In this document: piece after piece, positions 50,290 through 59,331 of the stretch
Numbering within the stretch: the first letter of the stretch is position 1
Layout: every line of letters begins with the position of its first letter
Assembly: GCF_900090225.1 (NCBI RefSeq)
Contig: NZ_FMHY01000002.1
Location: forward strand, 6,200,001 to 6,264,000
Source: Micromonospora eburnea
GTDB taxonomy: Bacteria > Actinomycetota > Actinomycetes > Mycobacteriales > Micromonosporaceae
Direction: 5' to 3'
DNA length: 64,000 nt
Program-made: the position numbers and the translations under genes
Notes under the pieces: generated by a model
Database searches by the model: none
The model's input: the letters and a program-made list of their open reading frames with translations, nothing else
Told to the model about the DNA's origin: nothing

Positions 50290-50937
50290 TCACCCCGGCA
50301 GGGGATCGACCAACCGGACCACCAGGTCGGCCCGGTCGGCGGTGCCGGCGACCCGGGCCGCGTTCGCCTCGTCGCTGCCCAGCGCCCAGGCGCGGGCCTG
50401 CTCCGGGGTCTTGCCGTACGCCTCGTGCCGGGCGGTCAGCCTACGCACCCGCAGCCCGGCGTCCAGGTCGAGGAACCAGGCCTGGTGCAGCAACGGGCGC
50501 ACCTCCCCCCACGGGTCGTCGGGCAGCAGCAGGTAGTTGCCCTCCGTCACCACCAGCCGGACCTCGGGCGGCACCTCGATCGCTCCGGCGACCGGCTCCT
50601 CCAGGTGGCGGCGGAACGCCGGCGCCCACACCGAGGTCGGCTCCAGCCGGTGCAGCCGGCGCAGGACGGAGACGAAGCCGTTGGCGTCGAAGGTGTCCGG
50701 GGCGCCCTTGCGGTCGGCCCGGCCCAGTCGAACCAGTTCGGACTGGGCCAGGTGGAAACCGTCCATCGGCACCAGCCGGGCGGCCGGGCCGACCTCGGCG
50801 ACGATCCGCTCGGCCAGGGTGGACTTGCCCGCACCGGGCGCACCGGCGACGCCCAGCAGCTGTCGCGGGCCGGCGCCGGCCAGGGCCCGCGCCCGGTCCA
50901 CCAGCTCGCCGAGGGGGAGCACCTGAGCCGGTGGCAT
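50290..50937 (-). CDS. Uridine kinase-like P-loop nucleoside kinase
   Basis: A 215-residue P-loop protein. Walker A is GVAGAPGAGKST, followed by VPMDGFHLAQSEL (the DGFH typical of the PanK/uridine kinase-like group), GAPDTFDANGF, and VVTEGNYLLLPD. Related proteins phosphorylate nucleosides, pantothenate-like substrates or fructose; the substrate here is unknown. Its ATG overlaps the stop of the upstream SIMPL gene, so they are one operon. Confidence 0.85.
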   Translation of the reverse strand: MPPAQVLPLGELVDRARALAGAGPRQLLGVAGAPGAGKSTLAERIVAEVGPAARLVPMDGFHLAQSELVRLGRADRKGAPDTFDANGFVSVLRRLHRLEPTSVWAPAFRRHLEEPVAGAIEVPPEVRLVVTEGNYLLLPDDPWGEVRPLLHQAWFLDLDAGLRVRRLTARHEAYGKTPEQARAWALGSDEANAARVAGTADRADLVVRLVDPLPG

Positions 50938-51578
50938 CAACCGAGCACCGGCTCGCTGATGGTGAACCGGGCCTCGACCGCCGCCTGCACCGGCTGCGGC
51001 TGCGGATCCAGCTCCAGCTCGGGCGGGGCGTCGCCGGCCCGCGCGTAGGCCGCCTTCGCCAGCATCGGCGGGGCGGCGGCCAGGCCGGTGTCGGCCAGCT
51101 CCACCAGGGCGGTCACCCGGGCACCGAGCGCCTCCGCGTACTCCCGGGCGCGGGCCAGGGCGTCCGCGATGGCCGCGTGCCGCGCCTCCCGGTACGCCGG
51201 GCTGTCCGGCCGCAGCGCCCACCAGGGGCCGGCCACCTCGACCTGGTCCTGGTCGGCCAGGCGGAGCATCAGCTCGCCGAGCGCGGTGAAGTCGGCGACG
51301 GTGACGGCCGTGGTGACGCTGCCGTGGTACGCCACCACCCGCTCGCCGGACCGTCTCGTCTCCGGCCAGACCCGGAGCTGGCCGTTCTCCCGCCGCTCCA
51401 CGACCGGCCCGGCCGCGTCCAGCAGCACCCGGACGGCGGCGGCCCGCTCGGCCAACCGGGTCAGCGTGGTCTCCCGGTCCCGGTCCCGGGCGGACACGGT
51501 GACCGTGAACCGGGCCAGTTCGGGAGCGACCTCCCGGTACGCCTCGCCGCGTACCGCCACGACCGGTGCGTCCGACAT
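50937..51578 (-). CDS. SIMPL domain protein (DUF541)
   Basis: A 213-residue protein with the SIMPL pattern VVAVRGEAYREVAPELARFT, VTVSARDRDRETTLTRLAER near the start, and AIADALARAREYAEALGARV in the second half. No signal peptide is present, unlike many periplasmic members, so it is likely cytoplasmic. Function is unknown. It shares one base with the kinase gene downstream and lies 5 bases after the prephenate dehydrogenase stop, so the three genes are probably cotranscribed. Confidence 0.82.
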   Translation of the reverse strand: MSDAPVVAVRGEAYREVAPELARFTVTVSARDRDRETTLTRLAERAAAVRVLLDAAGPVVERRENGQLRVWPETRRSGERVVAYHGSVTTAVTVADFTALGELMLRLADQDQVEVAGPWWALRPDSPAYREARHAAIADALARAREYAEALGARVTALVELADTGLAAAPPMLAKAAYARAGDAPPELELDPQPQPVQAAVEARFTISEPVLG

Positions 51579-51583
51579 GCTCC

Positions 51584-52612
51584 TCACCCTAGTGGCGGGC
51601 CGACCGGCAGGTGCGCCGTGTAGGCCACCGCGCCCGCCTCGACCCGGCAGCCGGTGAGGTGGCCGCCGGCCGCCCCCAGCTCCCGGAGATACGCCAGCTC
51701 CCCCGCGTGCTCGACCTCGGCCGGGAACTCGCACCGATGGGTGGTGTACGAGCGGGCGCCCAATGCGGCCCGGGCCGCCCGCGCCTCGTCCAGCCGAGCC
51801 GTGAGCGCCCCGGCGTCCCCGGCCGCCAGCGCCTCGGCGAGTTCGTCGAGGACGTTGCGGACCGCGCCCAGCTCGGCCAGCGCCCGCTCACGGTTGCCGA
51901 GCAGCATGTTCGCCGTCCGGGCCGGCGGGCCGCCGGCCACCCGGGTGCCGTCGGTGAAGCTGCCGGCGGCGAGCGCGAGCACCGCGTCGCGCAGCGCCGC
52001 CCGCTGCACGGCCCCGGCCAACGCGCCCGCGAGCAGGTGCGGCACGTGCGAGGCGAGCGCCGCGGCGGTGTCGTGCTCCGGCGCGGACATCGGCACCACC
52101 TGGGCGTGGAAGACGTCGATGAGCAGCGCGGCGAGCCGGCGGAACGCGGCCATCCCGGTCGGCGCCGGGCAGAGCACCCAGGCGGCCCCGTCGAGCAGGG
52201 TCGGGGAGGCGGCGGCGAGGCCGGCCCGGTCGGCGCCGGCCATCGGGTGGCCGGGCACGAACCGGTGCCCGAGCCCCTGTGCGGTGGCGGCGGTGGCCAC
52301 GTCGGCCTTGGTGCTGCCCACGTCGGTGAGCACGCACCCGTCGTCGGTGACGCCGGCCACCCGGGTCAGCGTCGCGGGCAGGGTGGGCAGGGGGCCACAC
52401 AGGAAGACCACGTCCCGGCCGGCGACCGCATCCTCCAGGGCGTCCGGTACGACGACGCCCCGCTCGGCGGCGTGCCGGCGGGTCGCCGGGTCCGGATCCC
52501 AGCCGGCGACGTCGAGGCCGGCGTCCCGCAGCCGGAGCAGCACCGAGCCACCGATCAGGCCGGTGCCGACCACCGCCGCCCGCGCCTGCCCGTTGGCTGC
52601 GCCCACCGTCAC
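51584..52612 (-). CDS. tyrA: Prephenate dehydrogenase
   Basis: A 342-residue NAD(P)-dependent enzyme of tyrosine synthesis. The Rossmann motif is VVGTGLIGGSVLLRL, followed by VLTDVGSTKADV, FVPGHPMAGADRAG and the conserved His in SAPEHDTAAALASHVPHLLA. The C-terminal ~60 residues form an extension. Start GTG at 52612 (or 52606); no strong ribosome-binding site. It heads an operon with the SIMPL and kinase genes and diverges from the M48 peptidase gene by 217 bases in which I see only promoter-type sequence. Confidence 0.93.
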   Translation of the reverse strand: MTVGAANGQARAAVVGTGLIGGSVLLRLRDAGLDVAGWDPDPATRRHAAERGVVVPDALEDAVAGRDVVFLCGPLPTLPATLTRVAGVTDDGCVLTDVGSTKADVATAATAQGLGHRFVPGHPMAGADRAGLAAASPTLLDGAAWVLCPAPTGMAAFRRLAALLIDVFHAQVVPMSAPEHDTAAALASHVPHLLAGALAGAVQRAALRDAVLALAAGSFTDGTRVAGGPPARTANMLLGNRERALAELGAVRNVLDELAEALAAGDAGALTARLDEARAARAALGARSYTTHRCEFPAEVEHAGELAYLRELGAAGGHLTGCRVEAGAVAYTAHLPVGPPLG

Positions 52613-52829
52613 CTCGGTCCGCTCGTACGTCGGCGTCGCCGCTCCATCACCGCGCCGAGGATATCGCCCCGGTGGCCGGCACGGTCGTGCTCGCCGGCCG
52701 GGCAGCCGTGCCTCAGCCTCCGGCCGACGGACACGGAAGGGGGTTGTCCGAGCAGGGTTGACGTCGTACCGTCCCCCGACGGCCCGCCCGGCATCGAAGG
52801 CGGGCACTTCTCACGGAAAAGGGAAAAAC

Positions 52830-54671
52830 ATGTCCGCGACATACCGGGCACTCGCCTCGGTGGTCATGTTGATCGGCTTCTACGTCGTCGCGCTGCTCCA
52901 GCTCGCCGCCGTCGCCGCGCTCGGCGTGTGGCTGTTCAGCCACACCAACGGCCTGCTGACCGGCAAGGTGCTGCTCCCGCTGCTCGTCGCGCTCGGCGCG
53001 GTGGCCGTGGGGCTCTGGAAGGCGATCCGTACGAAGAACGAGCCGCTGCCCGGCCCGGTCCTGGGTGAGCGGGAGGCGCCGCAGCTCTGGGCCACCGTAC
53101 GGGAACTGGCCACCGCGGTCGGCACCCGCGCGCCCGACGAGATCCGCCTGCTGCCGGACGTGAACGCGGCCGTCAGCGAGCAGACCCGGCTGCTCGGCCT
53201 GCTCGGCGGCCGGCGCACCCTCTACGTCGGACTGCCGCTGCTGCTGGGCCTGCGGGTCGACCAGTTGCGCTCGGTGCTCGCGCACGAGCTGGGCCACTAC
53301 TCCGGCCGGCACACCCGGCTCGGCGGGGTCGCCTACCGGGGTCGGCTGGCGATCGAGGAGACCATCGAGAGGATCAGCCCGCGCAACCCGATCGGGTGGG
53401 TCTTCAAGGGCTACGCGATGCTCTACCTGATGGTCGACAACGCCGCGTCGCGCCGACAGGAGCTGGAGGCCGACCGGGCGTCGGTGCGGCTCGCCGGCCA
53501 CGAGGCGGCGACCTCCGCGCTGCGTACGCTGCCCGCGCTCGATGCGGCCTGGGCGTTCTACATGCGCCAGTACGTCGAGGCGGGCTGGTCAGCCGGGCTC
53601 GCGCCGGACGACCTGTTCGGCGGCTTCGCCCAGTTGCTCGACGCGCGCCGGGACGAGATCGACGAGCTGCGCGAGCACGCGCCCGAGCGGAAGACGTCCC
53701 GCTGGGACACCCACCCGCCGGTCGGCGTACGGGTCGCCGCGATGGCCGACTCGCCCGCGGCGGAGGTACGGCCGGACGACCGGCCGGCCTGGATCGTGCT
53801 CGCCGACGTGGCGGGCGCCGGCCGGCAACTCCAGAGCATGGTGGTCGAGCACGGCTCGCGTCGGATCCTGCCCTGGCCCGAGTTCGTCGCCGAGTGGATG
53901 GCCGCGTCCACCCAGCAGCGGGCGGACCGCGTCTACCGGGCGGCCGGCCGGTTCACCGGTACGGCGATGCCGGGTCTGCCCACGGTGCTGGACCTGGTCC
54001 GCGCCGGCCGGCTCGGCGAGTTCGCCGAGCAGTTCTTCTCCGGCGCCACCCGCCAGGAGGCGGCGGTCGCCTTCGCCGGGCCGATGGAGGCGCTGCTCGA
54101 CAACGCGGCGATCCGCTCGGGGCGGGCACACTGGCAGCTCTCCTGGTCCGGGCCGGCCCGGCTGGTCGGCCCGGACGGCGAGCCGTGGGACCTGGCCGAG
54201 ATCGCCAAGCTGGCGGTGTCTCCGGAGACCCTGGACGTGGCGCTGGCCCGCCTCGCCGAACGGGGCATCGATGCGGCGCAGGCGACGGTGGTGCAGGCCC
54301 GGGCGTCCGCGCGCAACGCCGACCTGATCGGCGGGCTGGCCAACATCAAGATCGACGGCCGGGAGCACGACGTGCTCGTGTTGGACAACGGTCTCGTGCT
54401 GATCCCCGACCCGGGCAAGTCCAGCGAGGGGGAGAAGCGGCTCACGGAGCTGGTCCGCGCGGAGCCGGTGAGCGAGGTGGCCGCCCGCCACCCCTACCTG
54501 CCGTACGAGGAGATCACCTCGGTCGAGGTGACCCGGGAGGTGCCGTTGAAGGCGACCCTGACCCTGTACGACGGCCGGGTGGTGCAGGTGCAGGAGTTGA
54601 TGGCCAGCGAGTTCCTGGAGAAGCACAGCCGGGACACCCTGCTGCGGGTGTTCGAGCGGATCAACGCCTGA
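52830..54671 (+). CDS. M48-family membrane metalloprotease
   Basis: A 613-residue protein. Two membrane helices occupy residues ~8-65 (VVMLIGFYVVALLQLAAVAA; VLLPLLVALGAVAVGLW). The zinc motif AHELGHYSGRH has His152, Glu153 and His156; ELEADRASVRLAG supplies the third ligand. About 350 residues after the protease domain form a large extra region unlike HtpX, without a domain I recognise. A role in membrane-protein quality control is inferred from family. The ATG follows AAAAGGGA. Confidence 0.9.
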   Translation: MSATYRALASVVMLIGFYVVALLQLAAVAALGVWLFSHTNGLLTGKVLLPLLVALGAVAVGLWKAIRTKNEPLPGPVLGEREAPQLWATVRELATAVGTRAPDEIRLLPDVNAAVSEQTRLLGLLGGRRTLYVGLPLLLGLRVDQLRSVLAHELGHYSGRHTRLGGVAYRGRLAIEETIERISPRNPIGWVFKGYAMLYLMVDNAASRRQELEADRASVRLAGHEAATSALRTLPALDAAWAFYMRQYVEAGWSAGLAPDDLFGGFAQLLDARRDEIDELREHAPERKTSRWDTHPPVGVRVAAMADSPAAEVRPDDRPAWIVLADVAGAGRQLQSMVVEHGSRRILPWPEFVAEWMAASTQQRADRVYRAAGRFTGTAMPGLPTVLDLVRAGRLGEFAEQFFSGATRQEAAVAFAGPMEALLDNAAIRSGRAHWQLSWSGPARLVGPDGEPWDLAEIAKLAVSPETLDVALARLAERGIDAAQATVVQARASARNADLIGGLANIKIDGREHDVLVLDNGLVLIPDPGKSSEGEKRLTELVRAEPVSEVAARHPYLPYEEITSVEVTREVPLKATLTLYDGRVVQVQELMASEFLEKHSRDTLLRVFERINA

Positions 54672-54749
54672 TCCGGGCAGTGCGGCGGCCGGTCCTCCCG
54701 GGCCGGCCGCCCCACGGGTCCGTCCTGGGCCGGGCGGCCGCCGCGCGCC

Positions 54750-54826
54750 GACGGTCAGGGTTGGGCGCCGCCGCGCGCCGACAGTCAGGGTTGGGCGAGC
54801 CGGTCGGCGACGGTCAGGGTTGGGCG
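54750..54826. repeat. Tandem duplication of the dapC 3' end
   Basis: GACGGTCAGGGTTGGGCG, or a one-base variant, occurs at 54750, 54780 and 54809. The right-most copy contains the dapC stop codon and last codons; the others extend beyond the gene. Flanking units CCGCGCGCCG and CGGTCGGCGA alternate. Confidence 0.85.
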
Positions 54827-55923
54827 AGCCGGTCGGCGACCGCCGCGATGTGCTCGTCGGACTCGGTCAGCGCGACCCGGACGTGCCGGGCGCCGGCCGG
54901 ACCGTAGAAGATCCCGGCGGCGGCCAGGATGCCCCGCCGGGCCAGCCAGTCGACGGTCTCCCAGCAGTCCTCGTCCCGGGTCATCCAGAGATAGAGCCCG
55001 GCCTCGGAGTGCTCGACGGTGAAGCCCGCGCCGGTGAACGCGGCGCGTAGCCGCTCGCGCCGGACGCGGTAACGCTCCCGCTGCTCGTCGGCGTGTGCCT
55101 GGTCGCCCAGCGCGGCCACCATCGCCGCCTGCACCGGTGCGGGCACGATCATGCCGACGTGCTTACGGATCTTGAGTAGCTCGGCCACCAGCGCCGGGTC
55201 ACCGGCCACGAAGCCGGCCCGGTAGCCGGCCAGGTTGGAGCGCTTGGAGAGCGAGTGCACCGCCAGCACGCCCTCGTACGACCCGCCGCAGACCTCGGGC
55301 GACAGGATCGAGACCGGCTCGGCGTCCCAGCCCAGCGGCAGGTAGCACTCGTCGCTGGCGACCACCGCACCACGCTCGCGCGCCCAGTCGACCACCTTGC
55401 GCAGGTGGGTGGCGGGCAGCACCCGCCCGGTCGGGTTGCCGGGCGAGTTGACCCAGACCAGCCGTACCCGGGAGGTGGGGCCGACCGCGGTCAGCGAGTC
55501 GGTGCGTACCGTGGTGGCGCCGACCAGCCGGGCCCCGTCCTCGTACGTCGGATAGGCGATCGACGGCACCACGACCACGTCGCCCGGACCGACGCCGAGC
55601 AGGGTGGGCAGCCAGCCGACCAGCTCCTTTGAGCCGATCGTGGGCAGCACGCCGAGCCCGTCGACGCCCGCCCCGCACGCCCGGGCGACCCAGGCCGCGA
55701 TGGCGTCCCGCAGCGCGGGTGTGCCCGCGGTCAGCGGATAGCCGGGGGCGTTCGACGCGTCGGCCAGGGCCTGCCGGATCACCTGGGGCACCGGGTCGAC
55801 CGGCGTGCCCATCGAGAGGTTGATGAGACCGCCCGGGTGCGCCGCGGCCGTCGCGGCCGCGGCGTCCAGGGTGTCCCAGGTGAAGTCGGGCAGGCGCGAC
55901 GAGACCGGCGCGGGCCGGTTCAG
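54814..55923 (-). CDS. dapC: Succinyldiaminopimelate transaminase
   Basis: A 369-residue PLP-dependent class I/II aminotransferase. Motifs are LINLSMGTPVDPVP, WVNSPGNPTGRVL, SDECYLPLGW and the PLP-Lys region SLSKRSNLAGYRAGFV. It converts N-succinyl-2-amino-6-ketopimelate to succinyl-diaminopimelate. The only sensible start is a CTG at 55923, overlapping the ferredoxin stop as CTGA with GGAGAGG upstream. The fdxC-dapC order is common in actinobacteria. The 3' end is tandemly duplicated. Confidence 0.92.
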   Translation of the reverse strand: MNRPAPVSSRLPDFTWDTLDAAAATAAAHPGGLINLSMGTPVDPVPQVIRQALADASNAPGYPLTAGTPALRDAIAAWVARACGAGVDGLGVLPTIGSKELVGWLPTLLGVGPGDVVVVPSIAYPTYEDGARLVGATTVRTDSLTAVGPTSRVRLVWVNSPGNPTGRVLPATHLRKVVDWARERGAVVASDECYLPLGWDAEPVSILSPEVCGGSYEGVLAVHSLSKRSNLAGYRAGFVAGDPALVAELLKIRKHVGMIVPAPVQAAMVAALGDQAHADEQRERYRVRRERLRAAFTGAGFTVEHSEAGLYLWMTRDEDCWETVDWLARRGILAAAGIFYGPAGARHVRVALTESDEHIAAVADRLAQP

Positions 55924-56246
55924 TGGCCCTCTCCGCGCGGCGGCTGGGACGCGACGAACGGCGCGTCCTTCTCCACCTTGCCGATCTTGGAGGCGCCGCC
56001 CGGCGAGCCGAGATCCTCGAAGAACTCGTAGTTCGCCCCGGTGTAGTCCTTCCACTGCTCCGGGACGTCGTCCTCGTAGAAGATCGCTTCGACCGGGCAG
56101 ACCGGCTCACAGGCACCACAGTCGACGCACTCGTCGGGGTGGATGTAGAGCATCCGGTTGCCCTCGTAGATGCAGTCGACCGGGCACTCCTCGATGCATG
56201 CCTTGTCGAGCACGTCCACGCACGGCTCGGCGATGATGTAGGTCAC
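55920..56246 (-). CDS. fdxC: Seven-iron ferredoxin
   Basis: A 108-residue ferredoxin with a [3Fe-4S]-type motif CVDVLDKACIEECPVDCIY and a [4Fe-4S] motif CVDCGACEPVCPVEAI, then an acidic C-terminal extension (VPEQWKDYTGANYEFFEDLG). It carries electrons in the cytoplasm; partners are unknown. The GTG at 56246 has GGAGGAG 7 bases upstream. It precedes dapC with stop/start overlap, as in mycobacteria (Rv1177-Rv1178). Confidence 0.95.
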   Translation of the reverse strand: MTYIIAEPCVDVLDKACIEECPVDCIYEGNRMLYIHPDECVDCGACEPVCPVEAIFYEDDVPEQWKDYTGANYEFFEDLGSPGGASKIGKVEKDAPFVASQPPRGEGH

Positions 56247-56325
56247 CGGTCTTCTCCTCCGCAAGACTCGTCGCGATCACCTGCGACGGTAAGAGCCTAG
56301 TATCTCGCCGGGGAGGAGGTCGATC

Positions 56326-57276
56326 GTGCTCCGACAGCAGGATGTGGGACACCGGATCGTGGTCCGCCGGATTGTGGGGATTCGCGAAGGCCGCCCCCTG
56401 TTCACCGACGCTCTCGGCGAGTTGGTCGAGCTGAGCGAGACCCACATCACCCTGGCCACCGATAGGGGTCGGCTACGGGTCCCGGTGGGCGAGGTGCACC
56501 GGGCGAAACGGGTGCCGCCGGCCCGCCGACCGACCGCCGCCGCCGTGGTCGCCCTGGAACTGGCCGCCGACGAGGCGTGGCCCGCGCCGGTCCGCTCCCG
56601 GCTCGGCGGCTGGCTGCTGCGCGCCGCCGAGGGCTGGACCGGCCGGGCGAACTCGGCGCTGCCGGTCGGCGACCCGGACCGACCGCTGCCCGACGCGCTC
56701 GACGCCGTGGAACGCTGGTACGCCGACCACGGCCAACCCGCCCTCGTGAACACCCCGCTGCCGCTCGCCGCCCCGGTCGGCGCGGAGTTGGACGCCCGGG
56801 GCTGGGACACCCGCCCGCCGGTGCTGGTACAGACCGCCCCGCTCGCCGCGCTGCCACCCGCCCGGGTTGACCTGCCACCGGTCGAGCTGGCCGACTCGCC
56901 GTCGGACGCCTGGCTCGCCGTCGCCGCCGCGCGCAAGGGCAGCCTGCCGGACGTCGCCCGGCACGTGCTCACCGCCGTGGACCGGGTCCGCTTCGCCCAC
57001 GTGTACGCCGACGGCCGGCTGCTCGCCGCCGGTCGGGGCACGGTGACCGGCGGTGGCCGCTGGCTGGGGCTGACCTCGATCGAGGTGCTGCCCGAGGCAC
57101 GCCGGCAGGGACTGGCCGGCCGGGTGATCCGCGCCTTGGTCGACTGGGGCGTCGCGGAGGGTGCCACGCAGGCGTTCCTCCAGGTGGAGCAGCGCAACAC
57201 GCCGGCGGTGAACCTCTACCGGGGGCTCGGCTTCACCACCCACCACACCTACCTGACGCGGGTCGCCCCGGCCTGA
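56326..57276 (+). CDS. GNAT-family N-acetyltransferase with N-terminal extension
   Basis: A 316-residue protein. Residues ~1-65 form a small beta-rich domain (VVRRIVGIREGRPLFTDALG). The C-terminal ~150 residues are a GNAT fold with the acetyl-CoA loop VLPEARRQGLAGRVI and ending VNLYRGLGFTTHH. The middle is Pro/Ala-rich and poorly defined. The substrate is unknown. It starts with a GTG and diverges from the ferredoxin-dapC operon with about 80 bases between. Confidence 0.87.
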   Translation: MLRQQDVGHRIVVRRIVGIREGRPLFTDALGELVELSETHITLATDRGRLRVPVGEVHRAKRVPPARRPTAAAVVALELAADEAWPAPVRSRLGGWLLRAAEGWTGRANSALPVGDPDRPLPDALDAVERWYADHGQPALVNTPLPLAAPVGAELDARGWDTRPPVLVQTAPLAALPPARVDLPPVELADSPSDAWLAVAAARKGSLPDVARHVLTAVDRVRFAHVYADGRLLAAGRGTVTGGGRWLGLTSIEVLPEARRQGLAGRVIRALVDWGVAEGATQAFLQVEQRNTPAVNLYRGLGFTTHHTYLTRVAPA

Positions 57277-57283
57277 GCGCGGG

Positions 57284-57748
57284 TCAGCGGCGGACCACCT
57301 TGCGCGGCTTCGTGGCCTTCAGCTCGGCGTACCGCTTGAGCTGTCGGGAGCGGAAGTCCCGGCCGAGCGCGGTGAGCGTCAGGTAGCCCACCAGCACGCC
57401 GGCCGCGGTGGCCGCCAGGTAGAGCCAGATCTGGGCGAAGAACGTCCCGGCGCCGTCGGCGAACGGGCTCTTGCCGACCAGCAGCGGGCCGACGAACAGG
57501 GTCAGCGCCAGCGCCACCCCGATCGCGGCGGCCAGGTCGCCGGCCAGGCGACCAGTCGGCCGGTCGCTGCCCCAGCGGAACGCCAGCACGGCGAGGATCA
57601 GCCCGATGACCAGGAACATCGCCAGTGTGACCCGGTCGGCGGCGGTGTCGTCGTCCGGGAAGCCGAACTTGATGACCAGCCGGGCCACCGCGTTCACCAC
57701 GAACAGCGCCGCCGCCAACACGCCGACCGCGCCCCACCGCTCCCTCAT
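57284..57748 (-). CDS. Four-helix membrane protein of unknown function
   Basis: A 154-residue protein with about four membrane helices (VGVLAAALFVVNAVARLVIK; VTLAMFLVIGLILAVLAF; LAAAIGVALALTLFVGPLLV; IWLYLAATAAGVLVGYLTLT) and a basic cytoplasmic tail (RRYAELKATKPRKVVRR-like). The ATG at 57748 has GGAGG 6 bases upstream. I do not recognise the family. It converges with the acetyltransferase gene and follows the mshB gene pair on the same strand. Confidence 0.7.
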   Translation of the reverse strand: MRERWGAVGVLAAALFVVNAVARLVIKFGFPDDDTAADRVTLAMFLVIGLILAVLAFRWGSDRPTGRLAGDLAAAIGVALALTLFVGPLLVGKSPFADGAGTFFAQIWLYLAATAAGVLVGYLTLTALGRDFRSRQLKRYAELKATKPRKVVRR

Positions 57749-57832
57749 CGCACGCCTCCACCGTCGCCGCCCGCCCCGACGGCGGACTCTTGGCAGGAAT
57801 ATGTACCACCACGACCGGTGCGGCGTCAGCAC

Positions 57833-58324
57833 TCAGGAGGCGGTCGGCGGCACCACGATCTGCCGGAAACCCAGCACCGCGAAGGTGATCGCGCCCGCCA
57901 GGATCATGCCGAGGCCGAGCAGGTTGTCACCGGTGAGCACGAGGTCACCCTCGGCGGTCTTGAAGCTGCCCGCGGCGATCACCACGAACCAGGGCACGGC
58001 GGGCAGCGCCACCGCCCAGCGCGTACCGACCGCGGCGTGGGCGAACCAGGCCACCAGAACCGTCAGCACCACCACCGCGGCGATCCCGCCGACCGCGAGC
58101 GAGGTGCCGACCACCGTCTTGGACAGGCCGGCGGGCCGGCCCTTGACGACCTCCCAGGCCCAGGTGGCGAAGAGCAGGTTCAGCACCGCAGCGAGCAGAC
58201 CCGCCCAGACCGACACGACCCCACCGCCGATCCGCAGGGCGGCGTCGGCCGGCCCCGGCCGCGCGGGCGGCTCGGCGGGCGGCGACTCGGGGGTGACCGA
58301 CATCGGTACGGCCGGCAGCGTCAC
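57833..58324 (-). CDS. Membrane protein coupled to mshB
   Basis: A 163-residue protein with a Pro-rich N-terminus (ESPPAEPPARPGPAD) and four membrane helices, the first around VVSVWAGLLAAVLNLLFATW. It starts with a GTG in a GTGA overlap with mshB (an ATG at 58303 is an alternative), so it is made together with that enzyme. No family recognised; a link to mycothiol metabolism is only positional. Confidence 0.72.
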   Translation of the reverse strand: MTLPAVPMSVTPESPPAEPPARPGPADAALRIGGGVVSVWAGLLAAVLNLLFATWAWEVVKGRPAGLSKTVVGTSLAVGGIAAVVVLTVLVAWFAHAAVGTRWAVALPAVPWFVVIAAGSFKTAEGDLVLTGDNLLGLGMILAGAITFAVLGFRQIVVPPTAS

Positions 58325-59244
58325 CGGAGGCCGGCCACCGCGACCGGGGACCGCTCCGGCCCGTCCAGCGACAGCCCGGCGAAGAGGTCGTCCTCCCAGC
58401 CGTACGGGCCGTGGCCCGGCCCCTTCTCGCCGACCGCGAGGGTGAAGTATTCCACCCCCATGAACTCGGCGCCGAAGTTGCCGGCGATCGAGTAGAGCCA
58501 GGAGGTGGCCGGGATCTGGGTGGCGTGGGCCCGCATCGCCGCCTCCTTGGCGGCGTGCTGGTCGGTGGCGTCGATGCACGCGGCGATCTCCGGGTCGGGC
58601 GTGCCGAACGGCAGGTCGTCGACGCTGTCGATGCCGGCGAACGGGTTGTCGGAGGCCTCGGTGAACGAGTTCAGGCCGGCCTCCAGCACGCTACGCGGCA
58701 TCGCCGTCCAGTAGACCTTCGCCGGGGCGATCCCCTCGGCGGCGGCCAGCTCGACGGCGCGCATCGCCACCCGGTGCGCCTGGATGTGGTCGGGGTGGCC
58801 GTAGAAGCCGTTGGCGTCGTACGTGATCAGGACCTGCGGGCGGACCTCGCGCATGACCTCCAGCAGTTGCCCGGCGGCCTCGTCGAGGTCGGCCTGCCAG
58901 AAGGCCCGGGGGTGCTCGTTGGTGGCCAGGCCCATCATGCCGGAGTCCCGGTAGCGGCCCGCGCCACCGAGGAAGCGGTGGTCGGTGACGCCGAGCGCGG
59001 CGCAGGCGGCGGCCAGCTCGCCGAGCCGGTAACCGCCGAGCTGGTCGGCCTCGGCCGCGGCGAGCTGGGCCAGCTCCGGCACGTGGATCTCGCCCTCCTC
59101 ACCCAGGGTGCAGGTCACCAGGGTGACGTGGGCGCCGGCGGCGGCGTAGTGCGCCATCGTCGAGCCGGTGCCGATGGACTCGTCGTCGGGGTGCGCGTGG
59201 ACCAGCAGGAGGCGTCGGTCGGGCAGCGTCGTCACGACGGTCAC
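58321..59244 (-). CDS. mshB: N-acetyl-GlcNAc-inositol deacetylase of mycothiol synthesis
   Basis: A 307-residue LmbE-like zinc deacetylase. The zinc motif AHPDDE (17-22) is followed by GTGSTMAHYAAAGAHVTLVT and CTLGEEGEI, and GHPDHIQAH supplies the second His. These match MshB, which removes acetyl from GlcNAc-Ins in mycothiol synthesis, rather than the related Mca, though specificity overlaps between them. The GTG at 59244 fits the usual length. It diverges from the S9 peptidase gene by 87 bases and is coupled to a membrane-protein gene. Confidence 0.93.
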   Translation of the reverse strand: MTVVTTLPDRRLLLVHAHPDDESIGTGSTMAHYAAAGAHVTLVTCTLGEEGEIHVPELAQLAAAEADQLGGYRLGELAAACAALGVTDHRFLGGAGRYRDSGMMGLATNEHPRAFWQADLDEAAGQLLEVMREVRPQVLITYDANGFYGHPDHIQAHRVAMRAVELAAAEGIAPAKVYWTAMPRSVLEAGLNSFTEASDNPFAGIDSVDDLPFGTPDPEIAACIDATDQHAAKEAAMRAHATQIPATSWLYSIAGNFGAEFMGVEYFTLAVGEKGPGHGPYGWEDDLFAGLSLDGPERSPVAVAGLR

Positions 59245-59331
59245 TCTATCCGGCAGTCCTGCCCCGGCGATGCTTACGCGTCCGCCCAGGTCGGCCACAT
59301 CACGCCCGACCCGCCTCTACGATCTACAGGC

